A stretch of DNA of 64,000 nt, taken from NCBI GenBank assembly GCA_944470555.2, contig OX104129.1, forward strand, positions 66,643,747 to 66,707,746, given 5' to 3'. Positions 34,898 through 47,100 of the stretch are shown piece by piece; position 1 is the first letter of the stretch; each line of letters begins with the position of its first letter. The notes below the pieces were generated by a model that worked only from the letters and a program-made list of their open reading frames with translations, searched no databases and had not been told where the DNA came from. The translations under genes and the position numbers were made by a program. The DNA comes from Heterobilharzia americana (lineage: Eukaryota > Platyhelminthes > Trematoda > Strigeidida > Schistosomatidae).

Positions 34898-35175
34898 TTA
34901 CTTCTTTACACCATTCGACGCCGCATTTAGAGCCCATAAATTTTGTAGCAACGTCATACAGGCTGTTGGATTTCCCGCAGCTCCACTCATCAACTGTTGC
35001 AAGGCGGCAGCATTAACTTGTTGGCTCTGTTGTTGTTGTTGCTGCTGAGCTTGAGCAGCTGCAGCAGCTTGTTGCTGTTGTAATAAGTAGGTGTACTGCA
35101 AAAGAGCATGTTGTAATATCTGCTGTTGTTGCTGTTGCCTTGTGTTAGCAGTCGCTTGTGCTCCAGTGGCAGCAG
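34898..35175 (-). CDS. GATAD2: p66 exon 7, terminal, Gln/Ala-rich
   Basis: 278 nt, acceptor TTTCACCAACTTAG, stop TAA at 34898-34900. It joins exon 6 by a split Ala codon (G|CT). It encodes ILQHALLQYTYLLQQQQ, a run of Ala then Gln, then LMSGAAGNPTACMTLLQNLW and ends in ASNGVKK. Same composition as exon 6. Confidence 0.85.
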
Positions 35176-38100
35176 CTAAGTTGGTGAAAGAAAAGAGGTT
35201 AAAAAAAAGTTTGTTGATAACATTTCGGCTAAAAATCGATCACAATGAAAATAATTAATATAATCTCCAGTCAATTTTATCAAAGAACAACACATTTCAA
35301 AAGATACTTTCAGAAGAGAAAACAAGCGAGAAATATGAAACTGAATATAACTCATATACTGATAGCAATAAAGGATTTGGTCTAAAAACTAATGATAATA
35401 CGAAATCTTAGTTTAATTTACACACAACAGAAGTTAATATTGACAAACAGCTCATAACTCGTGTGAAAAAAATTGCTTCGATTTCGTGGTTTTGACCAAT
35501 TCAAGTTACTTAATAACAAAAAAAAAGCTTCAATGTATTATGCGTCAATCAATGTCTTGAATAAACGAATAATTTATCGGGGAGTTGCCAACATTGTATT
35601 GTAAATAGTTAAAACAAATTTATATGAATAAGAGTAAGGTTGATTAACCGTTAAGTTTGAACACATTGAAATGGTTATGCTCAAGAGAGTAGAGTTGTGG
35701 CTCATTGGTTCAGGAAGTTAACCTTTAACCACTGGGTCACCGGTTAGGACACCGTTCCACCTACCTAGGTTTGGGTAGCTAGGTAGTATCATTAGCCCTC
35801 AAATTAGGTGTGGCTCACGAATGTGCACAAGGTAGCTGAATAGATTTCGATTTTTTAATGCTCAAGAGAAGACTTATCGATAGGAATAAACGTTCGAGTA
35901 TCTGAAGGTCAGGTAACCATCAGCTAAAGTATTAGAGAAATCTAACCGAAGTAGCAGAGGCATGAATTTGCAAACCATTGTGATCACAAGATTTATGCAA
36001 GCACGGACACTCTCAACCGAGTTAAAGCAAAGTCATTTACTCAAACATATAGGTAGTTGGTTAAAGGTGCTAACAAGTATTTCCTAATGAAATAACTGTC
36101 AACCATGATACATTGAAAATCTCCTTATGGTGAGCTATCTGGAAGAGACTACACTGATTTATACATATGTTTACTGCGTATAATTTTTAACCTGCTCCTG
36201 GATGCACTACCATGTTACACTTCAGTCTTGACTCCAGTATTGTTGTTTTTATTCACTGACATTCATGTTGTGTAAAAACATTCACAAAATGTAATCTTTA
36301 TAAAACTCAAAGTGATACTATGACTATGTAGGTAAAGTTTCTCACTATCCAAATACAAACCGCCATTTGAAACTAGTTTGCACCAATGCCCTTGCTCGCC
36401 AAAAAAAAAGAAGCAAACTATGCTACAATCTAATTTACCTGACCAACCAACTCGGTTGGCATGATACACTGATTGGTCACGAAAGAGTAACCCATTTCAT
36501 GTTTACCTAGTCCTGAGTGCAGACCGAATTTTATAGATCATTTTTGCCACGTGCTCAGCATTGCGGCGCACAGCGTTAGATGTTAGGTGGATGGAGGCAA
36601 TCGACAGGAAGCCCTGTCTAACCTATGTTTCGTGCTTTTTGGCACTCATCAGGAGGGCGTGTCTGCAACCTCAACGGAACTGATGTTCCGCCTGAGATTC
36701 GGCAGAGTTTGGTCAGCGCTCAGGACTAGACAGCATGAAATTGGTTTCTCTTTCGTGACCAACCGATGTATGTGACTCTCTTCTACAGGAGGCCAATCGC
36801 GGCCTGAATGGCTTAATGGTAATGTTGCTGACTACAACACCGGGTGATGCGGGTTCGAATCCTGGGTGGGGACACCTGTTCCGTTGAAGTTGCAGATACG
36901 TATCAAGCACGAAACCTAGGCCTACCGATTGCCTCCAACCAACTAAGTACAAGTTCTAATTAAAGTACATCACTTGTTGTATCGGTGAAATACGTGAATG
37001 CATGTCAAATATCGAGTGCATTGAGTAGTAGTAACGTGCTGTGCCTCTGAATGATTACGTAAACGATAAGTGAACAACATGAGAAGTCTTTAGGTATCTG
37101 GCCACTGTTATTCTCTGATAGCTTGCATACGGAAGCACTTTGTAAGCAATGTAGAAAATACATGTGGAATGGTGAGTGAAGCGGATAAACCACTAGGTGA
37201 GTTTAAGAGCCTCAATAGATGTCGAATCACCACTTACTACAATGCGGTATTCTGATCAGTCTGTCAGGAGTCAAACAGCATTAACATATTTATATGAAAT
37301 GGAAATCGGAAACTGATAAATCTGTGGGAAGCACATTTCAATCGTTGGTAACGGTGTAGGAGCATATACACACACATTACCATGTGTTTTTATTCTATCA
37401 ACAGCATTCAATGTTCCAATTCTTTTACTGTACCAGATATAGTTACATTCACTACTACCCTCTTTGTGGATTTACCCTTTACATCCTGATGTGAGGCGTG
37501 AAAACTTAAGAAATTGATATCTCCCTAAATAATAATATTATTCAAATTAATTTGTGGTAAAAAGAAGCCTAACGAAACCAACCATTTTGGCATAAAAACT
37601 ATGAAACTTCAAATATAAAATGTTGAGGTGTAAATACATTGCATATCACTATTGCTACATACGATATAAACCATGTTGTCGACACCACATCATAACATCG
37701 TTTTGACATTAAACTTGAGGCTTATTACCCACGAAAGTGATAGTAAGTGTTAGTTCATACTACAAAGTCATAAACTATGCGTAAATAGGAAACGAATAGG
37801 TCTGGGTTCTCAATAATGAAAGTGCATAAATATGATCGTGATCATGATAAACCAATGTGCTGTAAAACATACCTGCATTCCCTAGGAGACTACTCATCAA
37901 TAATGTTTGCATTTGCGTAAACTGGGCCAAGTGGTCTATGGGAGAATTGGGTGCTACTGTTCCTGTCGAAGGCTGTGCGTGATGAGGCTGTTGATGCTGA
38001 AAGTTGAGAGCCGCGACCGCTGCCAACCTCTGCTGCGCTAATGCAGCAGCTGTTAACTGCTGTTGTGCAACTGATTGTTGCTGTTGGCTAGTTGCTGATA

Positions 38101-41100
38101 CCGCAGCTGCTGCAAGCATAGGATTTGCTGCAGCAGCCATCATTAAGTTAGCAGTAGCCGCATTACTAGCAACAGAATGATTGACTGGGTTTTGACCTCC
38201 GCCAACTACAGCAGCAACAGCAGCCTTCGTAAGCTGCTGATAGCGAGAAGCCAACTGTTGGACGACATTTCCCGTCGAGTGCCCTTGCTGCTGAATAGGT
38301 ATAGAAGCAGGAGAATTAACATTGGCATTATTAGATGCTGGTTGTCGGCGAGAAGACACGTTAGACATTCCCAGTTGAGTTGACGCCACGGTGTTAACTG
38401 CGTTCGATTGTCCATGCCTTGAGCTACCGGCATTGTTGAATGTATTCTATGAGGATGAAAAACATATTTCTTAAAAAAATCCGGAAAGTAAGTGAAATAT
38501 AAGTTTGAAGCATCCTTTGGCAAACCCTAATAGTCATCTCAGTACTACTACATGATATAGAATAAAACGAAACTACGCCAACTGAAACTAAAGTTTAGCC
38601 ATCACATTCTACAGTTAATGAAGAAAACCTATGCACTACATTTTCTGAGATGGACGATTTAATCGTAAAGATTTCACTACCGTTCCAAACAACCTTATCC
38701 GTAAAAAACTCCTGAAGTTTGTGAGAGGAAAAACAAGAAGGTTGCAGCACGATCACTACTGGTTTTGGTCCTGAGCTATCTGCAATCGTCTCAAACCACT
38801 GTTACACGACTCCTCAGATGGCTTCCAGAGAGTGGTGCGGCATCTACAGATGCCAATCAAAAACAGCCATCCTCTATCCCACGGCGCTAAGTCATACTGA
38901 TTATTTCTTTCCCGACCAGTCCTGACCAAGCGAATAGTGAGCTATATAGGAGTCACTAAGACAAGATCTGTAACGCATATTTAGTCATCGAAGCTGGTAG
39001 CGATTGCCACCACACCAAGATACACACCACTTCACTCAGAATTATGTAATTGGTGTTTCTATCAGATGCGGGTAATCCTTCGAACAAAACAAGATCTCGC
39101 GTCTGACTATCGGCGTATGTGCACATATCAGTTCATCTGCTTCTGCGTACTTGATCGTTTGACACGAGTCTCGTCAAAAGGAGTTCACGAACAATGTCCT
39201 GTATGACTACAAAGAAGTAACAGAAGACATTTAAGAATTGCGATAGCTCAGTATCACTTGCCTTAAAATCTCAACAACTACGTCTTTCAAAGTTACTTGC
39301 AAAGTAAAAGACTTGGCGAAATCAGTGCGATGAAAGCCCCAAAGAATCCAAATAGAAAAATCGGAACTTCGCAGACAAAAGAGACTTCCTCAGTCACTTC
39401 ATCCTTCAGGATCTTAATATTTAGCGTTTCAAAACATTTTCCCCCGTTTAGCTCTTTCGTTTTATTCATTTCATACACATCAAATATTCTGTTATTCTCA
39501 CCAAGATAATAACTCATTCATTAAACATTTTGTCATGTTACTCAACTCATTAATCTAACTTGTCCATCTTTTCAAGTTGGTGTTCATCATGGACTGACAT
39601 CAGTCGGAGGAACATTGGAAACCTGGAAGCACTGGACAGCTATTTCGTCCTAGTATGGGACTCGTCAGCAGTGCGCGCCCATGGTTTTGAAGCACTAGGC
39701 TTTTAAAGTTTTCAGAAACATTCCTTTCTATCAAACAATCCTAGAGTGCAACTGTTCAACAAATTGAAGGCTGCTCTAATATGCACAAGTAGAACGATCG
39801 CTGATCTGAAATATGTGCAACACTGGTTCAAAATCTAGTGCAGGGTGAACATGTGGTCAATGTATCCACAACCCGAACGAAACCTAGACTATTCACTGAT
39901 CTTTTTTTATGCGTTTTGCATAGCCCGTATAGTATTACAGTGGCAAAAATGTGGACGCTACGAGCAGCAGACTGCTACCCAGAAGATTATAACACATACA
40001 GACCTTTTAAAGATGAGTATAAAAATGGATACATCATAGTGATAGGATAGAATACCTTTCCAAAAAAGTAGTCAGTTTTCTAACAACCCTCATCTGCATC
40101 CTTAAAAAGATCAAGGAACGGGTTGTTTGAGCTGAGTCAGACAGACAAAATCAGCGTAGAACCTCGCACAAAAGTGCATCGGCCTAAGTTACCACAACTG
40201 GGTTGAGTCCCTCGTAACGCATTAATAACTTTGGACTCCTTACGATCTTCTGCTTCGTTAGGTGGATGAGTGCTAACTGATCATGGGGTAAATCTTGCCG
40301 GAGCAGTTTAACAACGAAACCACCCAACATTCATGGCGACTAGAAAATTCGTAGATCAGTGTACCCCGTACTTCATAGACCAACCCCAATGACACCAAAC
40401 TGCCTGCTGCCAGTGATTCAGGTGAGCTGGGATGGCATACAACTATTGCAGGCGGAGAAACCGCTCCCACTTCACTTGCACATTTAAACCCCAGACATCA
40501 CGATCCTCATCCAAATGCCGTATCATCTGTCGCGTAAAGGACTCACGCACACCGGCAAGCGTCAAGAACTTGCAGAAAGCCACAAAGAGATTTTCCTGTC
40601 ACTTTTATTTTGTCTTGTAGGTCCAGCCAATGCTTATCCGTGCTTTTTGGCAGTCCGACAGCTAATTTTAAGTATAGTTCGGTTCAGTAACTAAATACAA
40701 CACTCTGCAATCAATTTGCCGTCAGTTCGATAACGACAATTTTGATAGCCACCGAAGAGTAAGATGAACTCAGCCAAACACTAAAGCACGCTCACAGTTC
40801 ACACACAGGTGTTCCAGAAGGAGCAGCAGTCCTCAATGCATCCACAACATCGGCAGTTGGTAGCAACGTGACCAATTTGACCTCAAGATTGAGTGATAGG
40901 GGGGGATGCTAGATAACACAATGGCTGTGCCGGAAGTTGGTGCCCACCAGAAATGAGTAGTGATTTGTAGAAGATAGCAAAAGACCGTTTGGATTATTCA
41001 ACCTGCGATAGACTAAACCCTGGTCTGCGCATTCAAATCCTCAAATATTAAAACAATATCAGTTGACCACACTTAGTACAGAATACCACTCACCTGTTGG

Positions 41101-44100
41101 TAGAAATAATCATTAACAGCATCTGGGTCGCAGTTAGTCAGAATATAGGTCGGTGATGGGGCTAGACGTTCACCCTTGAGCTTCTTTTGCTACGTGAAAG
41201 CGGATTTACTGCAAGACACGTTTGGTCTCTGAAACCAACCTTATTTAACAGCTCCTTTCTCGATGACACGATTTCCGAGAGTGCTGTTTACCAAAAACGG
41301 CTCCACTGCATATAACAAGTATATTTATACGTGCCATATCCTCAAAGAACCTTACTACATCGCAGTTTCTTCACATTTGATCTTAACACACAGGCTGCAG
41401 ATAACAAGTCAATCTTAAAAGGCCCATTATCTATGATAACCGATATCCTAGTACGCCAAATAATAGCTAAAAATTAAAACCAAAACTGAAGTACTGCTAA
41501 CATTTCAATAAAACCGTACCTGGGACTGGAAACCTTGTTGCTGTTGATGGTATCGCTGATTAGTATGCAAGCTGGCAGATGAAGAAACTTGTTGTATTTG
41601 TTGCTGCTGTTGTTGTGCAATCTGAGCTTGTTGGGTGACAAAAAGCTTGCGCTCGTGTTCCTTAATGAAGGCTTCCAATTTAGCAGGCGAATTGACAACA
41701 TCTTGGTATTCATGCTCAATCTCACGCTCAGAAACAGCATGCTGTTTAAGTGCCACTGAAACGACACTACTATACGCCTTATGAATGACAGAACGTTGAC
41801 CATCAATTATACAGGCTTCACAAACAACTTCAGACGAACCAGGGCGCTTACGTTTCCAAACAGGTGTAAAGTCTGCACCGCAACGTGAACATGAAAAAGG
41901 GTTAACGAATCGAGATTGATCAGAACTTTTCTCGGTGTTTAGAGGATCAAAATCCTGAAATATGCAAAAGATGCTTTGAAAATCCAGTTAACATTTATGT
42001 TCACACTCAATGTTAGAAACAAAAATCAACAGCTACAAGCCATTTACTTTAGTTGCTTCTCGTTAAATTTGAACCGCAAGACTACTATTAAACAAGCATC
42101 CTTCCAGGAAAAAATCACTGAATTTTTAATGGCAGTATTTCACTGGGGTTTCTGTGGTGTTTCTAAGTCAAACAAAAGTGCATTGATGAAATCCTGAGTG
42201 ATAAACAAGAAAGGATAGTAATAAAGTTATGAACACTAAAATGAAGTTATACACAAAGGTCTAATATTTTACGCTAATCATCTGTAAAGTCAGTCTCAAA
42301 GCACGTCAGGATAGCATACAGTCTCAAAGTTGATTGGCATAACAGTCGTGATTCATTTCACCTAGTTGCAGAATTAGTCGAAGTACTTAGAATTTATCTG
42401 ACTGCATGAAGTCTCATGAACGCGATCAAGATAAATACTATCCATTCGCAAATAAGACACCTAGGCACACTAATTTCATAAAGCATTGTTATAGGGTCAA
42501 AACCTGGGCACTATGGTAGACAGTAATTTCATTTTAGTTTGTTTATTAAATTCGTCACAGTGAATTACTAGATTAAGCCAGGAAAATTTAACAACTAAAA
42601 GCCTGAGTTTTCAACAAAAAGGTTTGGAACTTCAAGACCATCGCCAGTAAAACATGAAAACACACGTAATAAATTCAGTGAAAAAAATGACATTAGATCA
42701 CGAGTGATACAACAATATACTAGGACTGAAATAAATGAGACGACAAAAAGCAAAGTTGATTCGAATGTGAATCCAATTCGCTTTATCCAAAGACAATAAA
42801 CAATAAACTGTGGCAAACAGCGATCCTCAATCGGAAGAACGAAACTAAAACGCACTCAACAACTTTGTCCACGTTTGTGTAATAGGCAGTGAACCACACT
42901 TATTGTGTGAGGGTTAATGATACTGCCTAGCTGTCCAAACTCCAAAAGGTGGGTGGTCCTCTACACTGTGACTCACTGGTTGGAAGTCAACTACCTAAAC
43001 CAGTGAGCCTCAGCTCCAATAAGTTGTAGAAGGGTCTACTAAACTACAAAAAGCAAACACATAAAACGGAAATAAAACCAGACAGAGACAAGCACACAAA
43101 TCAAAGTGGAAGCTAACTCAACGTGTATCAGTTTAGACTGCTACACACCATAGTAGCATGCAAACAACAAGTGGGTAGATAAAGAGTGATATCGTAGTAG
43201 ACAAAAGTGCAAGGAACGAGAAGAAACTTGAAAAAGCAATGTCGGTGAAAACTTTAGGATATTGCATGGCAATGCAGGAACTAGCCCCCTAATGAAAGCC
43301 AAACATTAGGATCAGATTATTGCAGCAGGTTCCCATGCACAGGTTGGTGAGGGCAACAGAAGTCTCTACAATCCTCACAACTTTCTTCAGCACATGATCT
43401 CACTATCAATTTTTCAAATTGATCCTTTTCAATATTTCTACACATCTCTGTTAGTAATCTTAGACCATCTTTCAGTTCTTTAGGATCTGCAACTTTTAGT
43501 AACTAATTGAATTAAGGAGACAGCACGCCTGGTCTTTCTTTTTTCGCAAACCCTGTCAAATCGGACATACTTCATCATCCAAAACTCTGGTATCTCGGGC
43601 TATGACCGACACTGGCTGAAAAAATCAGCGTAAAACCCACCTACAAACGTGTATCAGCTCAAATTACCACACTTTACAGTAGCACACAATAACAGGTAGG
43701 TAGAAAAGGAATGATATCAAGGGCAAGTACTCACTTGACTCTATCTAGCTGCTACCTTGACGTGGTGGTCGGGCTTGCATATCACAATGACCCAACGAGC
43801 TATGCTGGTGGAACGCTTGTTCCCTCGAGGTCCTACCATACCAGAAAGGTCTGTTGGGTAGTGGTTAGACGAAAAGCAGTTACCGTTATAGTGTAAATTG
43901 CTACATATGATGGGGGTCTGAGGGCGAAGTCGTACTGCTGCTAGCTGGATGGGGTGTGACAGCAGTAAGGTGTTTCCCTTGGATGACCAGCAGTGCCAAG
44001 CTGATGCTGCCTTCTCAGTGGAAGGGGGGGTTAGAAAAGGTCGGCCCCAAAAATAACACACTCCACCACGCCCCACGGTCTGCCGGGCCGGCGGTGTTGG

Positions 44101-47100
44101 TTCACTTGTCGTTTCCTTTCGCCCATCCGGCCCCAAAAATACAAAAATTCAAAATAATCATACTCAAAAGGCTGGGTGTGACAGGCCTCAAGCAGATGTC
44201 CGATGGGCTCTGCGGTCACACAAATCTCTTTCAGGTACCTTAAGAAGAAATAGCCTTCCACGGTGTGGGCAGCCGGGAAGTGTCAACCGCCCTCACAACT
44301 CTGTCAGCACCCAAGTTTCTTCTGACTGCTATCCTCCTCCTCCATCATTACCTTCTAATCTTCCTTCACGTCTCTTAATTAATGATGCTGCATCATCTTC
44401 AATTTCTCCTACCTCTGCAGCCTTCGACAACGATCTGAGTCCACAGAACAGCATCCCTGGTCTCCTTAAACCACGCTCCAAATTACATATTGGAGCCTTC
44501 AATGTCCGCACCCTCCGTCAAATTGGCCAACAGGCTTCGTTGGCAAAGACTCTAGCAACTCGGGCATGGATGTGTGCTGTGTTTGTGAGACACGCATACA
44601 GGACCCAAGTGTGGTTATTCACCTGACCTCTCCTGACCAATCTGGTGAATCTGCAAAATTCACCCTTCGAGTTTCTGGAGATTCGATAGCTAGCTCTCGT
44701 GGTCTTGCAGGTGTAGGTATAGCATTAAGCACCAGGGCAGAAAACTCACTACTAGACTGGATCCCAGTTGATAGTCGCCTCTGCGCTATGAGGCTGAACG
44801 GCACAGTGAGAACTAAAAGGAATAGTGAGACTCGCCGTTGTCTCTTTGTAATCTCTGCTTACGCACCCACTGACTGTAGTTCGGATGAAGTGAAGGACGA
44901 GTTCTACCATAAACTGTCTAACCTCCTCTCGAAAGCCAAACGTTCGGACGTAGTGGTTGTTGCAGGTGACCTCAACGCACAGGTGGGTAGACTGAGTGAG
45001 GCAGAAAGGCACTTAGGTGGCACTTTCGGAATCCCAGCTGAACGTACAGATAACGGTGATCGCCTATTACAACTATGCTCAGATAACCGCCTATTTTTAG
45101 CCAGCACAAATTTCAGACATAAAGAAAGGCACTGTCTGACCTGGCGTCCACCGAGCTCGACTCAGCGATGGACACAGATAGACCACATTGCTATTAGTCA
45201 TCGCTGGAGAGGATCGGTGGAAGACTGCCGCTCCTTCTGGAGTACGTGTTTGGACAGCGATCATGCGTTGGTCCGAGCACGTATATGCCTGCGTCTCAAT
45301 GGACGTAGAAAAAATTTGGCAACAAAACCACTACGAGTTCTGCTGGACAACGAAAACACCAAAGCCGTGTTCAGTGAGAAGTTGGCTAGGCAGTTATCGG
45401 AACAAAAGACTGTCACTCATCCAGAAGAAGCTTGGTGCCATCTTCAGTCTACTGTAAAAGCAGCACTGGAGACTGTAGCCGACTCCAAGATAATGGCTAA
45501 AAAGAGCCAGTGGATATCAGCAGCTTCTTCCAAACTAATGGATGCACGTGAATGCATCCCTGCAGGCTCTGAGTACAATGAAGAGCGAGCGCAACTTAAA
45601 AATAAACTGACGAAAAGTCTGCGCAACGATCGTGAACAGTGGTGGGCAGCAAAGGCTAAAGAGATGGAAAAGGCAGCGGCGATCGGTAACAGTAGACAGT
45701 TATTTAGACTTATTAAGGAGACTGGGGGGAAATGGTCAACAACAGTTAGTGAGGTTATAGCGGAGAAGGACGGATCGGCGATTCACTCGCAGGGAAGGCG
45801 ACTGGGACGATGGGCAGAACACTTTGAGGAACAGTTTAACTGGCCTCCAGCCACCATTGCGCTGCCCGCTATCCAGTCGGACCCTGAATGGGACATAGAG
45901 ACAGGTCCCCCAACACTAGAAGAAGTTGAGAAAGCGGTAGGTAGCCTGAAACGGGAAGGGCAGCAGGACCAGACGGACTACCTGCTGAGGTATACAAGAA
46001 TGGTGGTAGAGTTCTCTTAGTCAGGCTAACGGAAGTGTTAGCCAGTATATGGGAATCAAATACGATCCCCTCCGACTGGTCTAAGTCACTCATCATCCCA
46101 GTCTTCAAGAAAGGCGAGAAGTCCTCTTGTGATAACCACAGAGGAATCAGCCTGACAAACATAGTGTCTAAGATCCTAAGTTCTATAATTCTCCGACGCC
46201 TGAGTGGAGCTCGGGAACAGCAAGCCCGAGAAAACCAGGCAGGCTTTAGACCTGGCCGTGGATGTATCGACCAAATATTCACACTGCGCCAGGTCCTGGA
46301 ACATAGGCATGCTTACAGACGCCCGACAATAGCTGTATTTCTCGACCTGAAGGCGGCATTTGACTCCGTTGATCGAGAAGTCTTATGGCAGTGTCTGTCA
46401 CTGAAAGGCGTGCCTAGTAAGTACATCACCTTATTGAAAGCTCTCTACTCGAACACTTGTGGGCATGTTAGAGCCTATGGTGAGTTGTCCAGGGAGCTAT
46501 ACTCATCAAGTGGTGTCCGTCAAGGATGCCCACTATCCCCATTCTTATTTAATTTTATCATAGATATTCTTATGGAGGTTTCCCTCTCGTCACCTAATTA
46601 CAAAGACGTTGACCGAATCACAGGTGAATTTTCCTTAGATCTAGAATATGCAGATGACATAGTCCTGTTAGGTGAAGACGCTGACAAGATGCAGAGTCTT
46701 CTGAACACTTTGAGTGGGAATTTGAGAATGTTTGGGATGCGATTTTCACCACCCAAATGCAAATTTTTGCTCCAGGACTGGTCTTCAGCGGTACCGCGGT
46801 TAACAATAGAGAGTGAAGTGGTTGAGTGTGTTGACCACTTCACTTACCTGGGAAGTAGGATCAACCCGGTGGGTTAGTTGCCGATGAGATTTCTGCACGG
46901 ATACAAAAGGCTCGATTGGCTTTTGCCAATTTGCGCCACCTATGGCGCCGCCGTGATATCCGTTTGTCTAATAAGGGTCGCGTGTACTGCACGCACAGCA
47001 ATCCACTCTGTTCTACTGTATGGCTGTGAAACATGGCCATTGAAAGTGGAAGATATAAAAAGGCTTCAGGTGTTTGACCACCGTTCCCTTCGTAGTTTAG

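Noticed and set aside
36790..36870. Candidate tRNA gene with A and B boxes
   Set aside because: The boxes are good but the acceptor and anticodon arms do not pair, and the sequence continues into a repeat shared with 36.6 and 57.1 kb, so it is a SINE head.
38177..38383. 68-codon plus-strand ORF over p66 exon 6
   Set aside because: The antisense shadow of the Gln/Ala-rich exon.
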